Of a stretch of 64,000 bases of DNA, positions 7,934 through 15,617 are shown one piece after another (the stretch's first letter is position 1; the number at the start of each line of letters is the position of its first letter). Below the pieces are notes generated by a model. It worked only from the letters and a program-made list of their open reading frames with translations. It did not search any database and was not told where the DNA came from. Both the position numbers and the translations under genes were made by a program. The stretch covers positions 490,026 through 554,025 of the forward strand of contig NZ_LT964740.1 of assembly GCF_900240265.1 (NCBI RefSeq), read 5' to 3'. This stretch comes from Galactobacillus timonensis. Lineage in GTDB: Bacteria; Bacillota_I; Bacilli_A; Erysipelotrichales; Erysipelotrichaceae.

Positions 7934-8935
7934 TCAATAGAGACTTCCGGAATTAACCACCGGCTGGGCATCATGGTTGCCGCACAGAACAACCAGAAGG
8001 TTGCTCACCATGGCGGCCTTGCGCTCCTCGTCGAGATCAACGACGCCGTTTTCCTTGAGACGTTCCAGTGCCATTTCAACCATGCCTACAGCACCATCAA
8101 CGATCATCTTGCGCGCGTCAATGACGGCACTTGCCTGTTGTCTCTGCAGCATGACAGCTGCTATTTCCGGAGCATAGGCAAGATACGTGATCCGTGCTTC
8201 TAGAATTTCAAGACCTGCGCCATCGACCTTCTTCTGAATCAGGTCGCGGATTCTGTCGGCGACAACTGTCGTTGAGCCGCGCAGTGATCCATCATCCGCC
8301 TTCCCGTCGCCTGTCGTATCGACATTTGGCGCAACATCATATGGATAAATCTTAACAATATCACGAACCGCCGTGTCTACCTGAAGTGAAAGATATTCTT
8401 TGTAGTTGTCGACATTGAAGACGGCCTTTGCCGTATCCTTCACCTGCCAGATGACGGCGACACTGATTTCAACCGGATTGCCGAGAACATCGTTGACCTT
8501 CTGTTTCGCGTTGGAAAGGGTCATTGCCTTCAGAGAAATCTTCTTACTGACATTCAGAGATGACTGAGCAGATGCGCTGCGGACGCGCAGTCTTGTTCCG
8601 CCGTCATCGACGTCACCGCTCTGTCCCAGTTTTGTATCTGCGGCAGGATTGACGGCTACCGAAAACGGATTGACATAATAGAACCCGGGCTTCCGCAATG
8701 TCCCCGTATATTTTCCAAACAGCGTCAGTACAAGTGCTTCCTGGGGATTGACCACCTTCAGTCCGCAAAGAGGGATCCAGATCAGGCACATCAGAATGAC
8801 GATGACAGTGATCAGCCAGTCAAGCTCAAAACGGGCTGCCGCAAAGATGCCGAGAGTCAGCAACACATACAATGCGAGGATGCCAAGCAGAACAGCCATG
8901 CCGTTCTGTTTGATGTTGAGTTCTTTCTCTTCCAT
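7934..8935 (-). CDS. SPFH/Band 7 (stomatin-like) domain membrane protein
   Basis: A 333-residue protein. Two hydrophobic segments are at about residues 14-33 and 39-60, followed by an SPFH domain (CGLKVVNPQEALVLTLFGKYTGTLRKPGFYYVNPF, then the conserved AVIWQVKDTAKAVFNVDNY) and a C-terminal helical part with AAVMLQRQQASAVIDAR. Bacterial members form membrane scaffolds and act in microdomains; no enzyme activity is expected. AAGGATAACTG precedes ATG 8935. It is transcribed with the downstream ribbon-helix-helix gene. A DxDGDGxxD-like insert (DTTGDGKADDG) interrupts the middle and is less usual. Confidence 0.9.
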   Translation of the reverse strand: MEEKELNIKQNGMAVLLGILALYVLLTLGIFAAARFELDWLITVIVILMCLIWIPLCGLKVVNPQEALVLTLFGKYTGTLRKPGFYYVNPFSVAVNPAADTKLGQSGDVDDGGTRLRVRSASAQSSLNVSKKISLKAMTLSNAKQKVNDVLGNPVEISVAVIWQVKDTAKAVFNVDNYKEYLSLQVDTAVRDIVKIYPYDVAPNVDTTGDGKADDGSLRGSTTVVADRIRDLIQKKVDGAGLEILEARITYLAYAPEIAAVMLQRQQASAVIDARKMIVDGAVGMVEMALERLKENGVVDLDEERKAAMVSNLLVVLCGNHDAQPVVNSGSLY

Positions 8936-8969
8936 AATCAGTTATCCTTTCTGATATTATTTTGATATC

Positions 8970-8991
8970 ACATTGTATACACTGTTGTCAA
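8970..8991 (-). promoter_or_regulatory. promoter/operator region of the SPFH-RHH operon
   Basis: On the minus strand a consensus -35 TTGACA (8986-8991) abuts a 16-bp palindrome ACANTGTATACANTGT (8970-8985) with one mismatched pair. The palindrome occupies the spacer, as a repressor operator would. The -10 is less clear (TATCAA). Confidence 0.6.
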
Positions 8992-9001
8992 TACATACGC
9001 C

Positions 9002-9030
9002 AAAAAAAGACGATCGAATGATCGATCGCC
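9002..9030 (-). terminator. terminator of the radical SAM gene
   Basis: On the minus strand GGCGATCGA pairs with TCGATCGTC around TCAT, followed by seven T. Confidence 0.85.
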
Positions 9031-9050
9031 TTTTCTTTGAAATGATGGAA

Positions 9051-10460
9051 TTACTTAGCAGAACGAGCAACCGTAGCTTCTTCGTTGTGCTTCTCACGAG
9101 CCTCACGGATGTTCTTCTCTTCTTCCCAGAGCTTAGCTGCACGCGGAGCCCATGCGTCTGCATACGGCTTCGTCTTAGCGCAGAGGTGCTCAGCAGACTC
9201 CGGCGAAGTCAGGTCTGTGCTGTGAGCGCCGGAAGCCTGAACCATCTCGGTCAGACGGCCGGAGTTCTCCAGCATCGGGCACGGCATCAGCATATCCTGG
9301 TTGAACGGCTGGTTCTCACGATACTGCATGAACAGCGGCTGACGCAGGCAGTCCAGCAGATCCTCGTTCTTGATGTTTGCAGAGCTGTAGTGGATGAAGA
9401 CGCACGGCTCAACATCACCTGCCGAGTTGATATGGCAGTAGTTGCGGCCGCCGGCGATGCATCCGCCAATATACTCACCATCGTTCTGGAAGTCGATCGT
9501 GAAGATCGGGAACGGAGACTCTTCGGAACGGATGTAACGAACACGGCGGTATACAAACTCACGCTCATCCGGTGTCAGCAGCAGATCCGGCGAAGCATCG
9601 TTTCCTACCGGCATGTAGTGGAAGAACCAGGCAATACGTGCCCCCTTCGAAATCAGAAGGTTGATGAAGTCATCCGAAGTAACTGCCTTGTAGTTTGCAT
9701 GCGTATAGCAGATCGAAACTGCAAACGGAATACCACGGGCATGCAGCTTGTCGAGAGCCGTCATAACCTTGTCATAGGTGCCGGCACCACGGCGGGCATC
9801 CGTCGTCTCCTTGGAGCCTTCGATGGACGGTGCGAAGGAAATGTTGCCCAGACGAACAACTTCATCCAGGAACTCATCCGTCATCAGCGTCGTATTCGTG
9901 AAGATGTGGAAGTAGCAGTCATTGTGCTTCTCCGCAAGCTTCAGGATATCGTCCTTACGAACCAGCGGTTCGCCGCCTGTCATCAGATACAGATAGATAC
10001 CGAGATCCTTACCCTGCGAAATGATCTTGTCCATTTCATCATAGGTCAGGTTGTTCTTGTAGCCGTATTCAGCAGCCCAGCAGCCGATGCAGTGCATGTT
10101 GCACGCAGAGGTCGGGTCAAACAGAATCGTCCAAGGAATGTTGCACTTGTACTTGGCAGCCATCTTACGCTCACGCGGCAGACCAAGCATCGACGCATTG
10201 ATGACAAAGTTGTTCATGAACTTGTCCATGCAGTTCTTGTCGATTTCCTTGAAGATCGTCATTGCATACTTGTACCACTTGTTGTCCTTATCCGAAAGAA
10301 CTCTGCGGACATAGGCAATCTGCTTCGGCATAGCGACATCGCCGCCGTACTTTTCCAGCCAGTCCAGAATCTTCGGAATGTTGTTCTCCGGATCCTTCTG
10401 CAGGTACCCAAGAACCTGTTTAACTCCGAAAGCCTTAACACTCTCACTAAAAGAAGTCAT
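9051..10460 (-). CDS. radical SAM protein with SPASM-like C-terminus
   Basis: A 469-residue protein. The radical SAM cluster motif is C120-x3-C124-x2-C127 (CNMHCIGC), followed by TGGEPL and the SAM-binding IEGSKETTD region. The C-terminal part carries further cysteines at about 334, 342, 353, 371, 394 and 427, consistent with one or two auxiliary Fe-S clusters. Residues 1-105 form an extra N-terminal helical domain. TAAGGAG precedes ATG 10460, and codon choice is strongly biased (AAG, TAC, AAC, TTC), which suggests high expression. It is single-gene with its own terminator. I do not know its substrate; peptide-maturase and lipid-modifying relatives are both possible. Confidence 0.88.
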   Translation of the reverse strand: MTSFSESVKAFGVKQVLGYLQKDPENNIPKILDWLEKYGGDVAMPKQIAYVRRVLSDKDNKWYKYAMTIFKEIDKNCMDKFMNNFVINASMLGLPRERKMAAKYKCNIPWTILFDPTSACNMHCIGCWAAEYGYKNNLTYDEMDKIISQGKDLGIYLYLMTGGEPLVRKDDILKLAEKHNDCYFHIFTNTTLMTDEFLDEVVRLGNISFAPSIEGSKETTDARRGAGTYDKVMTALDKLHARGIPFAVSICYTHANYKAVTSDDFINLLISKGARIAWFFHYMPVGNDASPDLLLTPDEREFVYRRVRYIRSEESPFPIFTIDFQNDGEYIGGCIAGGRNYCHINSAGDVEPCVFIHYSSANIKNEDLLDCLRQPLFMQYRENQPFNQDMLMPCPMLENSGRLTEMVQASGAHSTDLTSPESAEHLCAKTKPYADAWAPRAAKLWEEEKNIREAREKHNEEATVARSAK

Positions 10461-10568
10461 ATCTCGTTCTCCTTAACCGGATTCATTAAATCACCAAAAA
10501 ATTGATGTGAAAAGCACCCTAAAGCCGATTTTGAACAGATCGAAGAAAGTGTATACCGCGGGCTTTTC

Positions 10569-10597
10569 TTGCGAATATTCGTGATTGCGTTTACATT
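10569..10597 (+). promoter_or_regulatory. sigma-A promoter of the S66 peptidase gene
   Basis: TTGCGA, a 17-nt spacer, then TACATT, ending 24 nt before ATG 10622. Confidence 0.6.
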
Positions 10598-10621
10598 GAT
10601 GACAGTGAAAAAGGAGTCTAT

Positions 10622-11611
10622 ATGATCTATCCCAATTTTCTGAAAAAGGGAGATACCATCGGCATCTGTGCACCCAGTGCAGGGGCTGGCGACCACGGGA
10701 GTCTGCCCAATTATCTGATGTCCCTTGATACCCTTCACTCGCGCGGGTTCAATACCGTGGAAACGCCCAATGTTCGCCTCGAAAGCAACCGCGGCGGAAG
10801 CGCTGAAGAGCGCGGCGAAGAATTCACGAGCCTGTTCGCAAATGAGAAGGTCAATGCCGTTATGGCAGCGGCGGGCGGCGATTTCAACTTTGAAATGCTC
10901 CCCTTTGTGGACTGGGAAACAGTATCCAGGCACCCGAAATGGACCATGGGCGCATCGGATCCCACCAGCCTCCTTTACACAATGACAACGCGCTATGACA
11001 TTGCGACCTTCTATGGTTACAATGCCGGATCCTTTGACGAGATGAATCCCTATAAGGAAGTAAATCTGATGATGCTCAAAGGTGCCTCCGTCAGTCAGCA
11101 GTCCTCTCCTGTCCATGCAGGCAAGGCACGCTGGATGGAAGACTATGGCGGCGTCGATACGCCGACCATCTATGAAAGCAGCCAGGAGACTCTTTCTCTT
11201 TCCGGCCGCTGTATCGGCGGATGTATCGACGTTCTTAAGGACATGATCGGAACACCCTATGACGGCACGGCTCAGTTTATTGAACGCTACGCAGACGATG
11301 GCATCCTGTGGTACTTCGATGACTTCTCGTTCTCTGCCGAAGTACTCTATCGCACCCTTCTGCAGATGAAGTATGCCGGCTGGTTCCGCCATTGCAGAGG
11401 CGTTCTGATCGGACGTGTACTCATTCCGCATTCCGATACAGGAATGACTTACAGAGAAGCTGTAGAACTTGCATTCGCCCCATTGTCCATCCCGTGGGTC
11501 ATGGAGATGGACATCGGTCACACCGTACCGGCCTGGACAATGATCAACGGCGCCATCGCCGATGTTTCCATCACCAATGGCGAAGGAAGTATTTCCTTCC
11601 GGTGCATCTAG
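10622..11611 (+). CDS. S66 family LD-carboxypeptidase / MccF-like peptidase
   Basis: A 329-residue cytoplasmic serine peptidase. It opens with FLKKGDTIGICAPSAGAG and carries the nucleophile elbow GASDPTSLLY (Ser at about 112), GGCIDVLKDMIGT, and the C-terminal catalytic His in MDIGHTVPA (about 300). LdcA enzymes trim the terminal D-alanine from tetrapeptides during cell-wall recycling; MccF members cleave microcin-type acyl adenylates. The sequence alone does not decide between them, although the absence of recycling genes nearby slightly favours the MccF-like group. AAAGGAG precedes ATG. It is monocistronic, followed by tRNA-Ala. Confidence 0.9.
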   Translation: MIYPNFLKKGDTIGICAPSAGAGDHGSLPNYLMSLDTLHSRGFNTVETPNVRLESNRGGSAEERGEEFTSLFANEKVNAVMAAAGGDFNFEMLPFVDWETVSRHPKWTMGASDPTSLLYTMTTRYDIATFYGYNAGSFDEMNPYKEVNLMMLKGASVSQQSSPVHAGKARWMEDYGGVDTPTIYESSQETLSLSGRCIGGCIDVLKDMIGTPYDGTAQFIERYADDGILWYFDDFSFSAEVLYRTLLQMKYAGWFRHCRGVLIGRVLIPHSDTGMTYREAVELAFAPLSIPWVMEMDIGHTVPAWTMINGAIADVSITNGEGSISFRCI

Positions 11612-11664
11612 TTTCCTTACCACTCCAAACGATTCTGTGGTAACATAGTTCTGCTGAATCGCAT

Positions 11665-11740
11665 GGGGTTGTAGCTCAGCTGGGAGAGCGCCTGGTTCGC
11701 AATCAGGAGGTCAGGAGTTCGATCCTCCCCAGCTCCACCA
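11665..11740 (+). tRNA. tRNA-Ala (anticodon CGC)
   Basis: A 76-nt cloverleaf with acceptor GGGGTTG/CAGCTCC including the G3-U70 alanine identity pair, anticodon loop TTCGCAA, T-loop TTCGATC and an encoded CCA end. Confidence 0.97.
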
Positions 11741-11754
11741 TTCAGAAGCACTTG

Positions 11755-11786
11755 AAAAGCCGCATAACAATGCGGCTTTTTCTTTT
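11755..11786 (+). terminator. terminator of tRNA-Ala
   Basis: AGCCGCAT-AACA-ATGCGGCT stem-loop followed by TTTTTCTTTTC. Confidence 0.85.
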
Positions 11787-11888
11787 CTTCAAGATGCGGC
11801 TTGAAATCAGAAAAGAGGCACTCTGCACCGGCCGGTACAGGAAATGCCTCCATTACTTTGATCGTTCTGATTGATGATTTCCGATCCT

Positions 11889-12821
11889 TCAAAGCACCTG
11901 AATTGATACCGGTGAAGGGACCGCAAGAGCCTGCAGTTCCCTGCCGATGCAGCCATCATCTTCAAGTTCAAACACTGCGATATTGTCACTGTAGCGATTC
12001 GCTGCAAGCAGGTAATTGTCTACCAGGAAAATGTCACGCGGATGACGGCCACCGCTGTAAACCGCCTGCTTTACGGTCAGACTGTCGACAGGGATCACCG
12101 AAATCAGATCTATGCCGCGCGTCGAAACGTACAGCGTCTTCTCATCCGGGGAAAGACGTACTGCCGCCGTTCCTCTGCGGCGCTGCTCACCTTCCGGAAG
12201 AACACTGGCCCTGCGCACGATGGACCAGTTATTTGTTTTGATCTCAAAGAGCTCATTGCTCAGTTCCGATACGGCATAAAGCGTCGAACCATCCGCCGTA
12301 AACACACCATGACGAATACCTGTACCGAAGGCAAAGCGAATCGACGACTGATAATTCAGATCACGGTCAAAGATCATGATCCGGTCCAGGAACAGACACG
12401 GAACAAGCACCTGATCCCCATGGAACAGCACCTGATGACAGCCGGCCCCGTCCCGGACCAGCACACGGTTATCCAGATGAAGCTCCTGCTCATGCAGAGA
12501 AATCACCGATACCGTACCCTCATGGTAGTTTGCCGTATAGATTCTTCCACCATTCCAGGCAACATAGCAGGACGGCGTCGTCTCAACGCGCAGCGCCGCG
12601 ACAAGCGAACCATCACGTTCAAACACCTCGACACCAGCCTCTTTGCCTTCCTCCATGACCGAGGCAACACGTCCGCTGTCCGGATCCACGACAATCGCCT
12701 TGGCAGCCTTCACTTCAGCGAATACCGCCGGCTGCTCCAAATGCCCATCCGCGAACCTGCACGCATAAATACCCTTACTTCCACGTTCCGAATAAGTTCC
12801 TGTAAGAATAGTCTTTTCCAT
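11889..12821 (-). CDS. lactonase family beta-propeller protein (6-phosphogluconolactonase-like)
   Basis: A 310-residue protein with repeated beta-propeller blades typical of the Pgl/YbhE (cycloisomerase 2) family: ILTGTYSERGSKGIYAC at the start, TANYHEGTVSVISL, GTGIRHGVFTADGSTLYAVSELSNELF, AAVRLSPDEKTLYVSTRG and GGRHPRDIFLVDNYLLAANRYSDNIAVF. This family hydrolyses 6-phosphogluconolactone or related lactones. It is slightly shorter than usual (330-350). No ribosome site is seen; TGC-TAAACT ends exactly 6 nt before ATG 12821 (leaderless layout). No other pentose phosphate gene is nearby, so the substrate is only inferred. Confidence 0.85.
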   Translation of the reverse strand: MEKTILTGTYSERGSKGIYACRFADGHLEQPAVFAEVKAAKAIVVDPDSGRVASVMEEGKEAGVEVFERDGSLVAALRVETTPSCYVAWNGGRIYTANYHEGTVSVISLHEQELHLDNRVLVRDGAGCHQVLFHGDQVLVPCLFLDRIMIFDRDLNYQSSIRFAFGTGIRHGVFTADGSTLYAVSELSNELFEIKTNNWSIVRRASVLPEGEQRRRGTAAVRLSPDEKTLYVSTRGIDLISVIPVDSLTVKQAVYSGGRHPRDIFLVDNYLLAANRYSDNIAVFELEDDGCIGRELQALAVPSPVSIQVL

Positions 12822-12826
12822 ATGTT

Positions 12827-12832
12827 CAGTTT
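12827..12832 (-). promoter_or_regulatory. extended -10 box of the lactonase gene, leaderless layout
   Basis: On the minus strand TGC-TAAACT, then GAACAT and ATG. A weak TTGTCT lies 18 nt further upstream. Confidence 0.5.
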
Positions 12833-12855
12833 AGCACCGCCGCCCCTGCAGAGAC

Positions 12856-12885
12856 AAAAAAATGACGGCACCGAAGCACCGTCAC
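12856..12885 (-). terminator. terminator of the HU gene
   Basis: On the minus strand TGACGGTGC-TTCG-GTGCCGTCA followed by seven T, just past the HU stop codon. Confidence 0.9.
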
Positions 12886-12897
12886 CCGATCGATTGC

Positions 12898-13191
12898 TTA
12901 CTTGACAAGATCCTTTAAGGTCTTGGACGCCTTGAAGGCCGGAACATTGGCAGACTTGATCTCAATCTTCTCCTTGGTCTGCGGATTGATACCCGTACGA
13001 GCAGCTCTCTTCTTGACCGAGAACTTACCAAAACCGCTGATATCGACAGAGCCGCCCTTCTTCAGCGTCTCAGCCGCCTCATCAAACACATAGTTGACGA
13101 TTTCTGCAGCCGCCTTCTTCGTCAGCCCTTCCTTTTCGGCAAGACCTTCCGCAAGATCTTTCTTAGTCAGAACCTTAACTTCCTTAGCCAT
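12898..13191 (-). CDS. hup: HU family nucleoid DNA-binding protein
   Basis: A 97-residue histone-like protein: TKKDLAEGLAEKEGLTKKAAAEIVNYVFD, then SVDISGFGKFSVKKRAARTGINPQT (the DNA-binding arm with GINPQT; GRNP is more usual), then VPAFKASKTLKDLVK. It bends and compacts DNA as a dimer. AAAGGAGATAATC precedes ATG 13191, with a good promoter upstream and a strong terminator downstream, so it is monocistronic. The first residues MAKEVKVL extend about five residues beyond the usual MNKxEL start. Confidence 0.96.
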   Translation of the reverse strand: MAKEVKVLTKKDLAEGLAEKEGLTKKAAAEIVNYVFDEAAETLKKGGSVDISGFGKFSVKKRAARTGINPQTKEKIEIKSANVPAFKASKTLKDLVK

Positions 13192-13240
13192 ACTGATTGA
13201 TTATCTCCTTTTAACTTTCTGTCATATCTCTGACATATTT

Positions 13241-13269
13241 ACTGTAGACCCACCGTTGCCCTTATGCAA
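13241..13269 (-). promoter_or_regulatory. sigma-A promoter of the HU gene
   Basis: On the minus strand TTGCAT, a 17-nt spacer, then TACAGT. Confidence 0.75.
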
Positions 13270-13270
13270 G

Positions 13271-13308
13271 AAAAAACGCATAAATATGCCTTTTCAAGCA
13301 ATTTATGA
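13271..13308 (-). terminator. terminator of the CBS-protein operon
   Basis: On the minus strand CATAAATTGC and GCATATTTATG form an imperfect hairpin around TTGAAAAG, followed by CGTTTTTTC. It overlaps the CBS stop codon and sits next to the HU -35 box. Confidence 0.65.
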
Positions 13309-14004
13309 CAAATAGGAAATCCACTGCTGAAGGTCGCACGACGTCAAAATTCCAACCGGCTTCTGATTCATCTTTCCGTGTTCCGTAATCAGAATCACCG
13401 GCGTCACATTCTTCTCACGACGGGCTGAAGCAAACACATCCGCCGCCTTCATGATCGAATCATGCCGCGCAAGAAAGACAACACGATCACTCTTCTTTGC
13501 CTTGATGAGCTGCTCCACCCGATGCTCGGGATTGCGATCAAACAGACCCCAGGCCGCAATCTCCGTCATTGTAACCAGCCCCTGAAACATATTGTTTTCA
13601 GAATAGACCGGCAGCTTATCAGCCCCCAGATGGTTCAGTTTCTCAAATGCCTCTTCCACCGAATCACCCGGTTTTGCGGTCAGAACCGGCGAACTGGCAA
13701 AGCGCATCACTTCCAGATCCTGATCCAGCAGCTGTGCCAGATGCTCAAAGCGAACCGTCACCGCATCCGTCGGCTCCGCAATGATCTCCAGATACTGATC
13801 ACGCTGATGCACGATCGCATTGCGAAGCTGCGCATACTCCTTCAGCTCCTCCAGATGATTGCGTACAACCGGATTCTTCTCGGAGCATTCCTTCAGCAGA
13901 ACATTGAACGTCTTGTATTCCAGGGAATTCTGCATCCGGTTCAGCGCCTGCTCACAGCGCGCATACGCATTCAGAAACCGCTCGGCATTGCTGAGATCAG
14001 CCAT
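13303..14004 (-). CDS. CBS-domain protein
   Basis: A 233-residue soluble protein. The N-terminal half is helical (SNAERFLNAYARCEQALNRMQ, HLEELKEYAQLRNAIVHQ). The C-terminal half is a tandem CBS pair (ASSPVLTAKPGDSVEEAFEKLNHLGADKLPVYSENNMFQGLVTMTEI and VVFLARHDSIMKAADVFASARREKNVTPVILITEHG), which usually binds adenosine nucleotides. The N-terminal part looks like the RNase toxin antidote-like/DUF4145 helical fold seen with HEPN-type proteins (the RNAIVHQ motif recalls HEPN Rx4-6H), so it may be nucleotide-sensing, but this is weak. ATG 14004 with TTGGAG is preferred; it overlaps the upstream gene by 8 nt. Last gene of the operon. Confidence 0.82.
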   Translation of the reverse strand: MADLSNAERFLNAYARCEQALNRMQNSLEYKTFNVLLKECSEKNPVVRNHLEELKEYAQLRNAIVHQRDQYLEIIAEPTDAVTVRFEHLAQLLDQDLEVMRFASSPVLTAKPGDSVEEAFEKLNHLGADKLPVYSENNMFQGLVTMTEIAAWGLFDRNPEHRVEQLIKAKKSDRVVFLARHDSIMKAADVFASARREKNVTPVILITEHGKMNQKPVGILTSCDLQQWISYLS

Positions 14005-14785
14005 TGTCCACTCCAAAATAGGCGTCAATCGCCTTCACATAGTAGGACGCAAGCTTCTGACATCCCTCTTCACTCATATAGGCATCCACATCACTCTGAC
14101 TGTTGACGTCGATCTGGCGCACCACGACGCCAGGCACCTCTGACTGCTCCAGAAGGGCGAACGTCTCTTCCCCGTAATCCGTCGCATCAGACACATCAAC
14201 AATGTGCTCCGAGCTGCGGCCGTTGGCCAGCGGATGATAGTAAAAATAGGAAACCGAACTGCTGATGCCCGCATCCTGAAACCCCTGATTCAGATCATTC
14301 GCAAAGGAGACACTGTCCCTGTTCGTCCTGCTCGAAGGCTGATCCGCAAAGATTTGAGGACCCGTCACAGACATATAGGAGCTGTCCCAGCAGCCAATGG
14401 AAATCAGAAGATCCCCATTACAGTCATTAACCACTTCTGCCCGTTCCTTCACACTCATCATCGTATCCGCATCATGCGTCTCAACGACCTCGTAACGTCC
14501 TGTCGCCTTGAGCTGCGTCGAAATCTCATCGCAGAGCTGACGGCTGAACGCATCCTCATTCACAAGCCCCTTCAACGCATAATCATCCATCCCGTGTACC
14601 GGATCCAGAACGATCACCTTACGGCTGTTTGAAGGACGAAGCCACAGCGTATAGATGCCGAAGATCAATACCGCAAGGATAATGACCGCACTCAGAAGAC
14701 CAGCGGTCCGATTGCCTGAAGCGGCCGCCTTTTTTACTGCTCTCTTCGGCTTCCTGTTTTTTCCATTTTTAACCGGCTTCTTCAT
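13997..14785 (-). CDS. membrane-anchored amidase_3-fold protein, probably catalytically inactive
   Basis: A 262-residue protein with a basic N-terminus, one membrane segment (about 27-49) and an extracellular domain resembling zinc N-acetylmuramoyl-L-alanine amidases. VIVLDPVHGMDD keeps the first zinc His (64) and NEDAF keeps the likely Glu ligand (77). The usual SIHAN motif reads SIGCW, so the second zinc His is missing, and the usual LVEGFISN active-site segment reads VVVRQIDVNSQ, so the catalytic Glu is missing. It therefore looks like a pseudoenzyme that may bind wall or act as an adaptor. ATG 14785 has GGAAGGAAAG; it overlaps the HAD gene by 17 nt. Confidence 0.8.
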   Translation of the reverse strand: MKKPVKNGKNRKPKRAVKKAAASGNRTAGLLSAVIILAVLIFGIYTLWLRPSNSRKVIVLDPVHGMDDYALKGLVNEDAFSRQLCDEISTQLKATGRYEVVETHDADTMMSVKERAEVVNDCNGDLLISIGCWDSSYMSVTGPQIFADQPSSRTNRDSVSFANDLNQGFQDAGISSSVSYFYYHPLANGRSSEHIVDVSDATDYGEETFALLEQSEVPGVVVRQIDVNSQSDVDAYMSEEGCQKLASYYVKAIDAYFGVDNG

Positions 14786-15617
14786 CCGTCTTTCCTTCCC
14801 GATCATCCAGAACGCTTTCTGCACCCATGGCATTGAGGATTTCCTGAACCAGCTTCTCTGTCCCGCTTCCGGCGTCGTACCGGGCAGCCGTCATGAAATC
14901 GGCACGGCCCTCACGGATCAGACGCGAAGCCGTCGATCTTGCCTTGGAAGAAGAGGGATCATATACCGCAATCGAGCGGCCCCCGTATTCCTTCACCAGG
15001 CGCATGCACGGCACATCTGTCATCCCGTCCGCGATATAGATGATCCGCGAAAATGGAACCGCCCGCTCCTTGAAGGGAATCCATGTATTCAGATCCTCTT
15101 CATCCGCCTCATCCAGCACCTGTTTGTTGATGCGGAAGAGATACTGCGTCTTCGTCGTATAGTTGACGATCACCGCCGGCCAGACGGCCTCACCATTGCC
15201 ATCATAGAAATACCGGCACGCATAGATCCTGCGGAAATTGCGGGCAATTGAAGTTTCCTCCAGAATCTCCGCCATCCCGCTGGAAATGATATAGTGCTCC
15301 ACTTCCAGCCCCTGCGTACGGCCGTAGTCATTGATCCTGTCAAACCATGTCTCAACACCCGGGTACAGTTGAATCCCCTTGCCGACCTCGGCAAAGTTTT
15401 CTCTCCGCAATGGCTGTCCCTGTTCCCTGAACTTCTTCTGCAGCAGATACAGATAAGCCGAAATCGGATCCATCGTCTGATCATGCGAAAGAGCCGTCAC
15501 TTCCTTCCAGAAGTCGGTGGCACGTTCGTAGCCAAGCGACGGGATCAGGGAAAACTCCTGCATATCACGCGGACTCAGCGTCTTATCAAAGTCGTAAACA
15601 ATCGCTGTTTTCTTCAT
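14769..15617 (-). CDS. HAD-superfamily phosphatase (phosphoserine-phosphatase-like)
   Basis: A 282-residue HAD hydrolase: motif I YDFDKTLSP (nucleophile and general acid Asp), motif II IISSGM, and motif IV IYIADGMTDVPCMRLV. The cap region between is about 90 residues of helix, as in the SerB/HAD-IB class. The substrate is unknown. The start ATG overlaps the pepV stop by 4 nt and the end overlaps the amidase-like gene by 17 nt, so it lies inside a tightly coupled operon. Confidence 0.88.
   Translation of the reverse strand: MKKTAIVYDFDKTLSPRDMQEFSLIPSLGYERATDFWKEVTALSHDQTMDPISAYLYLLQKKFREQGQPLRRENFAEVGKGIQLYPGVETWFDRINDYGRTQGLEVEHYIISSGMAEILEETSIARNFRRIYACRYFYDGNGEAVWPAVIVNYTTKTQYLFRINKQVLDEADEEDLNTWIPFKERAVPFSRIIYIADGMTDVPCMRLVKEYGGRSIAVYDPSSSKARSTASRLIREGRADFMTAARYDAGSGTEKLVQEILNAMGAESVLDDREGKTDEEAG

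Noticed and set aside
8973..10505. 510-codon plus-strand frame opposite the radical SAM gene
   Set aside because: Shadow created by the biased codon use of the real gene; no family features.
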